Assembly: GCF_963676685.1 (NCBI RefSeq)
Contig: NC_092354.1
Coordinates: 25,514,193 to 25,578,192, forward strand
DNA from: Mytilus edulis
Taxonomy: Eukaryota > Mollusca > Bivalvia > Mytilida > Mytilidae
DNA length: 64,000 nucleotides
Direction: 5' to 3'
The number at the start of each line of letters is the position of its first letter. Positions within the stretch are counted from its first letter, which is position 1. The notes below the pieces were generated by a model. That model searched no databases and had not been told where the DNA came from. It worked only from the letters and a program-made list of their open reading frames with translations. A program made the translations under genes and the position numbers. Shown piece after piece: positions 36,056-46,330 of this stretch.

Positions 36056-37112
36056 TTAGTCAAAACTGTACAATTTGACAACACTACTTTTTAATAGTTC
36101 TTGGTCGTAGACGACTAATATCGGTAGCCTCCATATTCGATTGTTCAGTTTTTGTTTTAACTTGGTCACTTTCTGTTTTAGCTTGCGATTCTCTGCCTCA
36201 ATTCTCTCTTTTTCTTGATAAAGCCTTTCTATTGGCTACAAAGAGAAAACAAAAAACTGTGTCTTAACATAAAATTCCATCAAAGTTTAGGGCAAGATTT
36301 TTTATTTTAAACTGTGACTTTGAGATAAAGAACAGCAATACAAGCACTGATCCTTTGCTTTGGATATTGTGTTGTGCGTGTAGGGATTTTGTATCATGAA
36401 TTTATACGCCTTAGGCCTTCTTTTGATTATAAAGTTAGTTTTTGAGTCAAGTAGGTTATTGTTCTTCCTGGGTGTATTTCATTTTTATTTATTTGTAATA
36501 TTCTCATAACTAACGATATCAATAAATTATCCTGAAAATGTACAAATGGATCCAATTCTCAACATTTAGTATATCAATAATCAATTTAAAAATAGTTTGT
36601 ACATAAAAGCTTACGAATGCTAAAGTAAATTTATCTTACCACAGCTAGATCCAGGAACGATTCCATGGTTCCAAAAGATGGACCCGGCGAAAATAATCTC
36701 TTGCGAGCTTTTGACTCCCAGGCTATAGTCTAAAATGGAATGTTAACATATACATACATGTATAGAAATGTATGATAAATAATGCTCGAATCAACATTTT
36801 TAAAACAAACCTGTTCATTGAAGCTAGATATAATTCATGACGTGAATAAGTTCAAAATTCGTCAATAAAAAACAATTGAATATACGTTTCGCTGTCTACA
36901 TCATTGTCTTTTGTACGTTTAGCTCCCATTCTTGCGTGTTTTGTTTTTCTTTTAAATCATGACAGTTTATTAAACATGGAAGTACCAAAAGGAAAAAAAA
37001 TTAACTCAGTAAAGTAAAATTTTCGCTTACCGCTGGTTCTTCTACAACTGGAGTCTATAGTTTTTGGACTCCCCCGACTCCATAAAACCCTTCTAGTGGG
37101 TTGGTCAAAAAC
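36056..37112 (-). pseudogene. Cassette 10, exon 1 with 2-nt deletion
   Basis: Exons 37112-37031 (82), 36729-36640 (90), 36235-36056 (180). Pro-to-Gln change as in cassette 9. Confidence 0.55.
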
Positions 37113-37580
37113 CTAGTATCAGAAAAAAAAAAGAAAAAGAGAAGATATTAGTTTTACATGTTTTACATTGGTTAGGTTTTGTATAAATTCAGGTTTGTTT
37201 AAAGCTTTTCAAGATTTTCATATTCTCAACCTGAAGTTATTACAAACGCCATAGTATGTATGGTAGTATTGGATTATTTACCTTTCATATTGTTGAAGGG
37301 ACTTTCAAAATAGAAAAGTCATATATTGACAAAAATGTACTATACATTTAACTTCTTCGTATACATGTAATTAGCATTTGTTTTATTTTGGAAAGTAAAA
37401 ACAAATTTCATCAGGAAAGCTCAAAGCCAAGGCTTATAATATCTACGGACACACTTTAATTCAAAGTATCATTAAACAATGCATTTGAAGAGTAATTCCA
37501 TGAGAAACTCAAGCCCTTTGAACATGAACTAAACTACCGGTTAACCGGTTAATCGGTCGAAAGGTTGTCCCAGTAACCGC

Positions 37581-38638
37581 TTAGTCAAAACTGTACAATT
37601 TGACAACACTACTTTTTAATAGTTCTTGGTCGTAGACGACTAATATCGGTAGCCTCCATATTCGATTGTTCAGTTTTTGTTTTAACTTGGTCACTTTCTG
37701 TTTTAGCTTGCGATTCTCTGCCTCAATTCTCTCTTTTTCTGGATAAAGCCTTTCTATTGACTACAAAGAGAAAACAAAAAACTGTGTCTTAACATAAAAT
37801 TCCATCAAAGTTTAGGGCAAGATTTTTTATTTTAAACTGTGACTTTGAGATAAAGAACAGCAATACAAGCACTGATCCTTTGCTTTGGATATTGTGTTGT
37901 GCGTGTAGGGATTTTGTATCATGAATTTATACGCCTTAGGCCTTCTTTTGATTATAAAGTTAGTTTTTGAGTCAAGTAGGTTATTGTTCTTCCTGGGTGT
38001 ATTTCATTTTTATTTATTTGTAATATTCTCATAACTAACGATATCAATAAATTATCCTGAAAATGTACAAATGGATCCAATTCTCAACATTTAGTATATC
38101 AATAATCAATTTAAAAATAGTTTGTACATAAAAGCTTACGAATGCTAAAGTAAATTTATCTTACCACAGCTAGATCCAGGAACGATTCCATGGTTCCAAA
38201 AGACGGACCCGGCGAAAATAATCTCTTGCGAGCTTTTGACTCCCAGGCTATAGTCTGAAATGGAATGTTAACATATACATACATGTATAGAAATGTATGA
38301 TAAATAATGCTCGAATCAACATTTTTAAAACAAACTGTTCATTGAAGCTAGATATAATTCATGACGTGAATAAGTTCAAAATTCGTCAATAAAAAACAAT
38401 TGAATATACGTTTCGCTGTCTACATCATTGTCTTTTGTACGTTTAGCTCCCATTCTTGCGTGTTTTGTTTTTCTTTTAAATCATGACAGTTTATTAAACA
38501 TGGAAATACCAAAAGGAAACAAAATTAACTCAGTAAAGTTAAATTTTCGCTTACCGCTGGTTCTTCTACAACTGGAGTCTCTATAGTTTTTGGACTCCCC
38601 CGACTCCATAAAACCCTTCTTGTGGGTTGGTCAAAAAC
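37581..38638 (-). CDS. Cassette 11 (promoter-proximal end of array), frame intact
   Basis: Exons 38638-38555 (84), 38254-38165 (90), 37760-37581 (180). Full-length exon 1 without the deletion. Changes in exons 1 and 2 (ACT to ACA; CCA to CCG) are synonymous. It is the most upstream cassette on the minus strand, just inside the array's right boundary. Confidence 0.6.
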
Positions 38639-39087
38639 CTAGTATCAGAAAAAAGAAAAGAAAAAGAGAAGATATTAGTTTTACATGTTTTACATTGGTT
38701 AGGTTTTGTATAAATTCAGGTTTGTTTAAAGCTTTTCAAGATTTTCATATTCTCAACCTGAAGTTATTACAAACGCCATAGTATGTATGGTAGTATTGGA
38801 TTATTTACCTTTCATATTGTTGAAGGGACTTTCAAAATAGAAAAGTCATATATTGACAAAAATGTACTATACATTTAACTTCTTCGTATACATGTAATTA
38901 GCATTTGTTTTATTTTGGAAAGTAAAAACAAATTTCACCAGGAAAGCTCAAAGCCAAGGCATTTGAAGAGTAATTGCAAACTTAACCACAATCATCTTTG
39001 GGGTATCTTGTTTAACAAATGTGTGGCATGACCCGGTCAACCAACCAAGATGGCTGCCATGGCTAAAAATAGAACATAGGGGTAAAA

Positions 39088-39538
39088 TGTGACTGCGAAC
39101 TTGATACATCCCGCACAGCCAAACGGACTGGGGAATAGAAATATGGTCACTTGGTCTTCTCCCAACCGGCAGTAAAACGCTTGCCGAAGTGGGGCGTACG
39201 TTTGGCTGTGCGGGATGTATTAAGTTCGCAGTCACGTCCGGTCAGAAGGGGGACGTTAAATCCGATGCCTCGTGTTAAGAGAGTGCCACGCTCTTTGCAC
39301 GTTAAAAACCCTTGCGACAACTCTTTGAGGGGTCCGTAGGTGCCCTGTTGCAAGGCAAAATTTCTGTCCCTATCCAATATACCCTCATTTTCCAGTGGCA
39401 GTCAAATTTCCCCGACCATCATCCTAGATGGCCTCTATTACAACAACCTACCTATGGTATTTATTGTGAACTTGTTCTCGTCCTGAATATGCATGAAATA
39501 TTTGCCACTGGACGTTAAGCAATCAATCAATCAATCTT
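39088..39538 (+). repeat. SINE-like copy with inverted 5' piece
   Basis: Plus-strand copy from 'actggggaatagaaatatgg' (39126) to the AATC tail. Its first ~37 bp of flank (39088-39124, 'gactgcgaacttgatacatc..') are the reverse complement of the element's own internal segment at about 39200-39236, forming a fold-back at the 5' end. The ORFs reported across it are repeat-derived. Confidence 0.85.
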
Positions 39539-40204
39539 GTGTACTGTTTTCTCATTGGCAAGATATTCTATACTGTTTGTGATTAGTCTATGTTAAAAAA
39601 TTGTGTATGCTTTTTTATATACACGTATGATATGTTCACTGATGCGACCACTGAGTGATTTTCGTATAAACATTAAAATATTTATTATTGCCTGCACCAA
39701 CAGGAATATGCACTTCACTTTCAATCTAAAGTTTTGCAACTTGTGCCTGGATACTTCTCTCAACTTAAGCATGAGTTTTTGTTGGATGGAATGTTCACTT
39801 GCATATTTGTTGTATATGCGGTGATACTGGCGTCTCATATTTCAAACTGTGTATGACCTCCTCAGATGAAGCATAATATTGGGAGCTACCGCAAGAAGTA
39901 TTATGTTTGAAGGAACATTGTTATGACATATAAGTATAGTACCACTCTGATTTTTTACTGTGTAAATAGTCTCTGGTTATATGCCAATGTATAAAATTTC
40001 ATCATCTGTATGCAGGTATGAAAGGTAAGATACTTGTACGTATATAATGTTTTGTTCTTTTGTTGTTATTTTTGTATGATGTATTGTGTTGATTTATATA
40101 TGCCTTCAACCCTATTGGGGGTATAATGTGCATTTATTCAATAAACTAAACATTAATGAAGAAAAAGAATTCATTATACACACAATTTTACAATATATTT
40201 ACAG
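39539..40204 (+). other. Probable LINE 3' UTR remnant
   Basis: 39840-40160 looks like an eroded LINE 3' end: T-rich, 'gccttcaaccctattggggg' and a terminal 'ttcaataaactaaac'. Overlapping ORFs on both strands at 39593-39838 show no family similarity that I can name. Confidence 0.35.
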
Positions 40205-40465
40205 ACAAAAGACTTCAAAACTAGATTAAGGACAGACGAGAAAGCATCTATTATCATAAAGCCACAATCATGAAGCTGATGAACAACATATTAAACGCCA
40301 TATCCTCTTAACACGAGCTAAACGTAAAGTTGACGATGATTTCTCACAAAGTCTTCTTAAAATCATACGCTCAGATTTACAGAATATTGATGAGAAAAAT
40401 TGGTGGTCTGCCAATCGTACCCAATTTATGTTTTATGTCATCAGAAAATTTGAAGTCACGTTTTA
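40205..40465 (+). pseudogene. Degenerate coding remnant upstream of the helicase
   Basis: After an acceptor (..atttacag at about 40204) the sequence reads TKDFKTRLRTDEKAS, then changes frame near 40260 to a protein-like run containing HIKRHILLTRAKRKVDDDF and IDEKNWWSANRTQFMFY, ending in TAA at 40465. Product unknown. Its position suggests the N-terminal part of the same decayed gene as the helicase fragment. Confidence 0.4.
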
Positions 40466-40797
40466 AAGAAAGTAACACATCGCTTTGCTCATAATGGCAG
40501 ATCCACTTTCTTCATCAAGTCCAAATCAAGTATTTTTGTGTTATTACTTTTTTTCCACCACTCGAATACAGTATAGGGATTTGTAATTAAGTGTTAGCAA
40601 TTTAAAATGTGTTGCGAATGATATTAACCAAGTTTTTTTTGAATTGAAGATGTTTAATAAAAGATGTTTATAGATTTTTAAACAGTAATTTTATATCTGT
40701 TTTTTTTCTGATTCAAAGCTAGATCGTTTTAATAATTTGCAAATATTCGAAAAACTTGTCCGAGAAAATAGTCATCGAAGATATTAGAAAGGTAAAC

Positions 40798-41150
40798 AGT
40801 TTGACACGTGTAATTATTGCCACAACAGCTTTTGGGATTGGAGTAGATATATAAGATGTGAGGCTCATAATTCATTGGGTGCCTCGCGTAGCCTTCAATG
40901 TTTTATGCAAGAGAGTGTGCGAACAGGTAGGGATGAAATAACATCTATATCCATCTTTTTTTCCATCCTATTGATAAAGCCAAAAATAGCGCTAATGAAC
41001 ACATGATTTGGTACTGTAATTCAAATTCATGTAGGAGGAATAATTTGATTCATCATTTTCCCCCTGATTTACACGATCCAACACATCACACTCGTGTTGT
41101 GATAGTTGCCGGAAAAACTGTTCCTGTTCAGAATGTTCAACTTTTGACAA
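40798..41150 (+). pseudogene. RecQ-like helicase C-terminal fragment, decayed
   Basis: One frame reads LTRVIIATTAFGIGVDI, a stop (TAA for an expected Lys or similar), then DVRLIIHWVP: motifs V-VI region of superfamily-2 RecQ-type helicases. Further on, YCNSNSCRRNNLIHHF and, after a frame change, HSCCDSCRKNCSCSEC provide the four-Cys zinc-binding module that follows the RecQ core. The arginine-finger region is degraded. At least one stop and two frameshifts. Confidence 0.7.
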
Positions 41151-41168
41151 ATAATCCTCTCAGACTAG

Positions 41169-42595
41169 GATGATAATGCTCTTTCTGCAATTGAAGGCAT
41201 TAAACCTTTCAGGCAAGTCGTCACTGAAAAACAACAGGCAATTCGACAAAGTCCTGAACAAATGTTTGCTGCATTAGTCAGAGAACATAATCAACTTTCT
41301 GTTCTGAGTTTAGACATTGTAACACATTTAAGCCAATAAATGAAAACAGATATACAACATTACATTTTTTTTAAATTTCAGACAAGAAAATCACCGGCTT
41401 TAAAAAGGATTAAAGATGCTGTAACATCAATTCAAGATAAAAAGCAAAAGAAATTTGCCGCTGCTAGAGACAAAGCTGATACTTCAACAAGGGCACCAAA
41501 GACATCAACGCCTACACCACCACAAATTTTGATTGATGTGTTCTCAATGGAAGAAATGCATAATGTCCTGATGAGAAATAATTATCAGGTATTTTTACAA
41601 CTTTAATTATTTTATGCTTTAAGCCTAGGAGAAAGAGTAAAGATCGTTAAACTAAGAAATTGTACATTTCCATGTAGATATTTGGCAAAAACAACAAACA
41701 ATGCATAGGTAGTCTCAATAGTGACCAATAGTTCATTAAATGACTATATAATCTTATATCTTCTCTTTGGTATATAGGTTATTGGAATCTATGAGGTGAT
41801 AAAGGTATTGCACCAATCTTTTACATTTACAAACCTGGAGGAAGCTCAATTGATAGGAAACAGTTTATGAATTTAAATGGAGGCTTAATATGGGATCGAA
41901 ATTTTAAAAATTCAGGTTACAGTCACTTGCCCAGAACCGACTTTAACCACTGTGGTATGATAAAGCCGCTCATCTTAGCAGACATGATGGACAAAGATGA
42001 CTGGGACGGGTTCAATGATAGGTATTCATCATTTCATATTTATATCTAGTTTTTGTAAAAAAAATATTCAATCAACAAATATAATATGAAATAACCTCAT
42101 ATTAAACTGTCTCTTTCAATGCTGGAAGTTAAGTAATAACTGTCTGAAAGATATCTCCCTTGATTTTGTTAAATATGTTAAGGTCGTTGTTTTAAGTTAA
42201 AGCGATTTTCTTTTCATAGATTTTCTAATTGAAAGTAAATTGTACTCCTTATATTGCCTATATCGTTTTTGAGTATATTATTCCATGCTATTGAAATAAA
42301 ATAAAAAAACATAATTGACGGTTGAAATATTGAGATATTAAATTTTTTAAATGTATTTTGATGAAGTAAGGTTTGCTATATGTTCACGAACATTGTTATT
42401 TTCTTTTACAGATACCTCATTTCTTGTCCAAAGGAAGTTTTGTTTACATCATCGATGTACAAGATACCCATCCCAGAAGGAATGAAGATTGGTTTGGATA
42501 GAATTTTTACTGTTATTGACCAAAAGCATGAGGATGGGATCCAATACATATTTAATGAAGATGCTATAATAGTATTTAATATCAATTCTCTGTAA
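41169..42595 (+). pseudogene. Multi-exon DUF3987-like gene, single-base frameshifted
   Basis: Exons 41169-41318 (donor ATT|gtaaca), 41382-41588 (donor CAG|gtattt), 41778-42021 (donor AG|gtattc), 42412-42595 (TAA). Phases agree if one base is restored in the third exon at about 41795, where GAGGTGAT should be GAGGGTGAT (..IGIYE-GDKG..). The product then contains RNNYQVIGIYE, GGSSIDRKQFMNLNGG, FNHCGMIKPLILADMM and DGFNDRYLISCPKE. This order (Tyr-Glu block, Asp-Arg block, 'FNH..G.I.P', 'DGFNDRYL') is what I recognise from metazoan DUF3987 proteins, a domain found near primase/helicase modules. The last exon could continue: its 'CTG|gtaaat' is a possible donor. Sits 20 bp after the RecQ-like piece, so the two may once have been one locus. 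Confidence 0.6.
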
Positions 42596-43214
42596 ATATA
42601 AAAATGAGCTGGCCATGACATGATAAAGAATTCCACCAAATGTGACCTCAATACATTTTATGTTCTTATTTTCTCAACAACAAAAAAATTTCACTCCATA
42701 ATCATAATGTGTCACCCTGTTGTTGCCATGGAAACATGACTTTTCAGGTAAAAATAAAGGTAATTCAAATCTTGTTAAATTTGTGTTTGAAGACTGCTTA
42801 ATGTCATGGAAAATTTTCTCCAAGAATATTTTAATGTTAAGTTTTAATAGGCCAATATGCAGATTTATCGAGGTTTTCTATATTTTAAAGAATTTAGTGG
42901 TTCTACAGTGTTCCATAGATCCTTAAAATATGTAGATGTTTTCATTTCTTTCCACACTGATTTCAAAGTACTTTCTGACCTCAATATAATATATAGTGGG
43001 AAAATTCTTGTTTAGTTAATTTAGAAAAACATTTTAAAACAATACCTATATAGGTAAACTGTATCCTGCTGATCGAACCTAAGCGAAGTACTACCACTAC
43101 ATGTCCCAGGAGGACTATATTATGGCATTGTTGAATTGTCTTTGACCCCCTCCTACTACACAGTAAACGACAAATTTATTTTCCATTACCTGTGTGACGT
43201 AACACAAAATTTGT
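42596..43214. other. Gap, nothing recognised
   Basis: AT-rich sequence with one unsupported ORF (42720-42926). Confidence 0.35.
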
Positions 43215-44035
43215 CAAATTCAAATTATTTTATTCAAGAAAACTCACAAAGAGCATAAAATGAACAATATAAATGCATATGTACATAAATATTGAGAAAG
43301 AGTTATAGCTGACAAAGAAATCTAATACACACATAAAAAGGAAATATTATATTATATGGTATGATAAATATCAAGGGAGACAACCCTGTTCTTATGTAAA
43401 TACTCTATTAAGTTACCATATCCATACAACAAATAAATATATATATATATATATATATATATGACAGAACACTAAGATGATAATTTTTCTGTTGCTTTGC
43501 TATCAGTTTTATAAAATATACTCAAACTTAGAAATCTAGATATATTTCTACATACATTGGCATGTTCATTACTCATAAGCCAAATAAATTTGTTATCTGA
43601 GTTCAGTTTTGAACTATTCTTATTATAGCAAATGTCTATATAGGTTTGCCTAATAGTAAAATATTTTTGGCAATCTAATAAAATGTGTTTTTCATCTTCT
43701 ACTTCACAAGAGGAACAGTTCTTACATGTTCTGTCATTAACAGGTGTTTTTGGTATTGTATATCTACCCAATTCAATTTGCAGTCTATGATTGCTGGTTC
43801 TACATCTACTCATGTTATATTTATCATTTTCGTTACAAATATTAACAAGATAATTTTCAAATTTGAAAATGCTTTTGAAAGTTCTATATGTTCTCAGTTT
43901 CTCACTGGTTTGAAGTTGTTATAACCATCTAGATTCAAACTTACTTTTAGTAGATTTTATTATCCTTTGGATATCACCATTTTTCATCTTTCATCTCACT
44001 TTGTGAGTTTTCTTGAATAAAATAATTTGAATTTG
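43215..44035. repeat. 37-bp perfect inverted repeat around a LINE fragment
   Basis: 43215-43251 ('caaattcaaattattttatt..') and 43999-44035 are exact reverse complements. The left copy coincides with the 3' end of the minus-strand LINE fragment; the right copy is the same 3' end in the opposite orientation. An (AT)n run lies at about 43438-43462 between them. Confidence 0.85.
43472..43990 (-). pseudogene. LINE ORF2 C-terminal zinc-finger fragment
   Basis: Minus-strand frame 43813-43472 contains RTSNHRLQIELGRY, RTCKNCSSCEVEDEKHILLDC, the C-x2-C...H-x4-C knuckle typical of CR1/L2-type LINE ORF2 tails. Upstream, 43990-43814 continues (SEKLRTYRTFK, FENYLVNICNEND) but with one in-frame TAA. Truncated relic. 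Confidence 0.75.
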
Positions 44036-44379
44036 TATAAAACATATTTTTGCCGTTTATTGTACATAATAATTTTGAAATCTAAACACAAAGGTGTTTT
44101 AGTTTAATAGAATATAATTCATGATTTATTCCCTTGATTTTGTGTAAACCTGTTTTTCATCCCTCTCATTATGTCCATTAGGTTCAATAGTACGTAGCTA
44201 ATGCATCCATTATCTTTCTCTCTATTTCCTCCTTTCGGAGTCCTAATTTTGGTTCAACCATAATTATTTGACAGGTGATTCTAAAAGTATGTCCGGTTCT
44301 TATGGTGTCTCTTTATTGGACAGTTTCATCCCTTTGAATAACACGACCGGTGATTGTCTGATGTTGAATTTAGTTTCTG

Positions 44380-44505
44380 TTTTCCCATACTGCAGCTTGC
44401 AAGTTCCAAGTAAATCCGAACATACAATAAATTTGGATTTATCCAAAGAAGCAATAAATTTCAAAGCCAAAATTATTGCTTCTGCTTCAGCATTTGCTTT
44501 TTGAA
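44380..44505 (-). pseudogene. Short RNase H remnant of the I/Nimb-like LINE
   Basis: Minus strand reads AEAEAIILALKFIAS and KSKFIVCSDLL, closely matching the RNase H segment of the LINE at 18210-18310 at the nucleotide level. Similarity is lost on both sides. Confidence 0.6.
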
Positions 44506-44869
44506 CCCAATTTTCAATCTTTACCAGTAATAATCCTCAAGAAAGTTCAACAATGTGTTCCCCACTGATATTGGCAGTATTGACAAATCTTGTAAGACAC
44601 TGGCTTACCAAATTTCTTGACAAGTTATGCAAGGACATAGAATATGTTGATTGTATTGTCGGTATTCACTGGAATACAGATAATTCAGAGTTCTGTAGTA
44701 CTTATTTGGTCTGGCACATAATCTTTAACCAGTATTTCTATTAAACTAGTTATACTGTTGTCTAAATTAATTTTGTGATTCCACTCCATTATTTGTTCGG
44801 ACTTTGGACCATGAGTTTGGTGGAGTTCGTGCTGCTTAAAGTCCACATAGCAGGATTAAACTTTTTTTT

Positions 44870-44989
44870 TCAAGATAATAACTTCTTAGCTAATTTCAAA
44901 TTTTCTTGTTCTAGTTGTATTCTCTTGGTTTCTTCACGTAACCTTTCGGTGTCCAAAATTAAGTTTTCCTCTTCCAACTCTGCCAATTA
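44870..44989 (-). CDS. Orphan coiled-coil terminal exon
   Basis: A minus-strand frame of about 39 codons ending in TGA at 44870-44872: LAELEEENLILDTERLREET, QLEQENLKLAKKLLS. A strong heptad-like Glu/Leu pattern. Its 5' side abuts the dispersed repeat at 45000-45120, so upstream exons were lost or lie elsewhere. Confidence 0.35.
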
Positions 44990-44994
44990 GTTAC

Positions 44995-45125
44995 CAAAAG
45001 GTACCAGGATTATAATTTAGTACGCCAGACGCGCGTTTCGTCTACATAAAACTCATCAGTGACGCTCATATCAAAATAGTTATAAAGCCAAACAAATACA
45101 AAATTGAAGAGCATTCTCCCCCTTT
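44995..45125 (-). repeat. Dispersed repeat ('acgcgcgtctggcgtac' family)
   Basis: Minus-strand copy, recognised by 'acgccagacgcgcgtttcgt' and 'actcatcagtgacgctcat'. Plus-strand relatives at 61090-61250 and 63068-63335. Confidence 0.85.
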
Positions 45126-45261
45126 TTATTTTTCTATTGACATGACATATAAAACTTACAGGTTGTTATTAAGTTATACAAATATTCTTTTTGTATTTAA
45201 TGCTGAATCTGCTTTGTGAGCTGTGTCATAAAATTAGTAAATATAAAAAAAAAGTAAAAAC

Positions 45262-45395
45262 ACAAAAATACCGAACTCCGAGGAAAATTCAAAAAGGAAA
45301 ATCAAAAATCAAAAGGCAAAATCAAAAGTCCAAACACATCAAACGAATGGATAACAACTGTCATATTCCTGACTTAGTACAGGCCTTCTTATAAA
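45262..45395 (+). repeat. Dispersed repeat ('ccgaggaaaattca' family)
   Basis: Second copy of the family at 13675-13800, with 'catcaaacgaatggataac' and 'gtcatattcctgacttagta'. Confidence 0.8.
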
Positions 45396-45399
45396 TTAA

Positions 45400-45960
45400 T
45401 TCTAGGTTTAAGTAAAAAAGCAGTTAACATTGCATCAAGGGCAGAGTTAGGCCAATGTCAAATAGATTTATATGTAAAGGTTCCAGCACTAAAATATATG
45501 GCAAGAGTATCTTGCACAAAAAATTAATCCGTTATATGATTCATACTGCACAACTAAACTGTTGGATGAAACAGGAACCTATTCTTTGTATACTTTTGTA
45601 AAAAAAATATAACTCGTGAAAATAATTTAAATATATCTGATATACAAAATATTGACTTCATAAAAGAAAAATATAAAATGAATAAAGAGGGGGGATAGGA
45701 CCTTTATCGGGACTCCGGGATCGGGTGTTTTTAAGCTCGGGATTTCGGGATTGTCCCTTTCGGGATCTGGGAATTCTTTTTTCGAATTCAGGTATCTCGG
45801 GATCTCGTATTTTTTAAGACCGGGATTTCGGGATCAAGACCCCTCCTACCCCCTCTCAATAAACACATGAAAGATATTATGCAAGAAAACTATAAAAAGC
45901 TATTCTTTAAAAAAATCAATTCTTTAACATCGATGCATTTAAATACTTCATAAAGGTAAT
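45400..45960 (+). pseudogene. Eroded LINE ORF2 fragment split by simple repeat
   Basis: Plus strand shows LSKKAVNIASRAELGQC and, after frame changes, LYTFVKNITREN, IDFIKEKYKMNKE. The 'GELG.x.P..' block near the ORF2 C-terminus of CR1-like LINEs is recognisable. A cgggat-rich segment (45700-45850) interrupts it, after which KDIMQENYKKLFF follows. Confidence 0.45.
45700..45850. repeat. cgggat-type simple repeat
   Basis: At least seven 'cgggat(t/c)' words with short spacers ('tcgggatttcgggattgtcc'). Low complexity and clearly more G/C-rich than its surroundings. Confidence 0.75.
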
Positions 45961-46129
45961 GGAAAATATATTTGTCGTTATCAGTATAGAGGGGCTGGAC
46001 AGGGGTAAAAAAATTTTATGCTTGAAGATTTGGTATACAGTTTTAGCATGTCATGTTCCGATCTGATATTAATTTGCATAGTTTAGATCCCACGATCTAT
46101 TCAATTTAAACGTGTTTCAAAAATAGATA

Positions 46130-46330
46130 CTATGAAGTATAACAATAGAGATGGTGTGTAAAATTGGTGGATTTAGGCTCACGATATTTCGGACCTTTCG
46201 ATAACGCATTTCGTAGAGAAGTGTTATTAACAATGTTGATGTCACCGGCAATAACGTGGCCAGCAGGATTATATGTGAATTGGGAACAAGCGCGTGTGAA
46301 ATCAGAATAAAATATGTTCATAGGAAACAT
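46130..46330 (-). pseudogene. Penelope-like element, pre-RT fragment
   Basis: Minus-strand frame [19 protein letters not shown] and [17 protein letters not shown] associate the 'GHV.(T/A)GD..I..N..LR....KGPKYREP' block with the region before the RT in Penelope-like elements of marine animals. It directly abuts a LINE RT relic. Confidence 0.5.

Larger units (their letters stand above)
21946..38974 (-). repeat. Tandem array of 11.15 copies of a ~1526-bp gene-bearing unit
   Basis: Taking 'attttcatattctcaacctg' as landmark, copies start at 21951, 23478, 25007, 26533, 28062, 29586, 31111, 32635, 34161, 35689, 37214 and 38741 (partial), with periods of 1524-1529 bp. Copies differ only by scattered substitutions and small indels, so amplification is recent or homogenised. 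On the minus strand each unit holds three exons (84, 90, 180 nt) with consensus splice sites, and AATAAA about 200 bp after the stop. A possible non-coding leader exon ends CAACAATATGAAAG|gtaaat (donor at 22019/22018 in unit 1 coordinates). It lies 170 bp before the next exon in the transcription direction. The right end is a 66-bp-deleted partial unit (38741-38974) that still contains this leader. The array therefore has exactly 11 complete leader-to-stop cassettes plus one orphan leader at the left end. Confidence 0.93.

Noticed and set aside
21946..38974. CRISPR-like or centromeric satellite interpretation
   Set aside because: The unit is ~1.5 kb without spacers and contains phased exons; nothing resembles a CRISPR array, and no centromere evidence is available.
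39147..39518. Several ORFs of 62-95 codons with near-identical relatives at 46.9 and 54.8 kb
   Set aside because: They fall inside SINE-like copies and are conserved only because the repeat is; both strands are open by chance.
44268..44504. 78-codon plus-strand ORF
   Set aside because: Antisense shadow of the LINE RNase H remnant on the minus strand.
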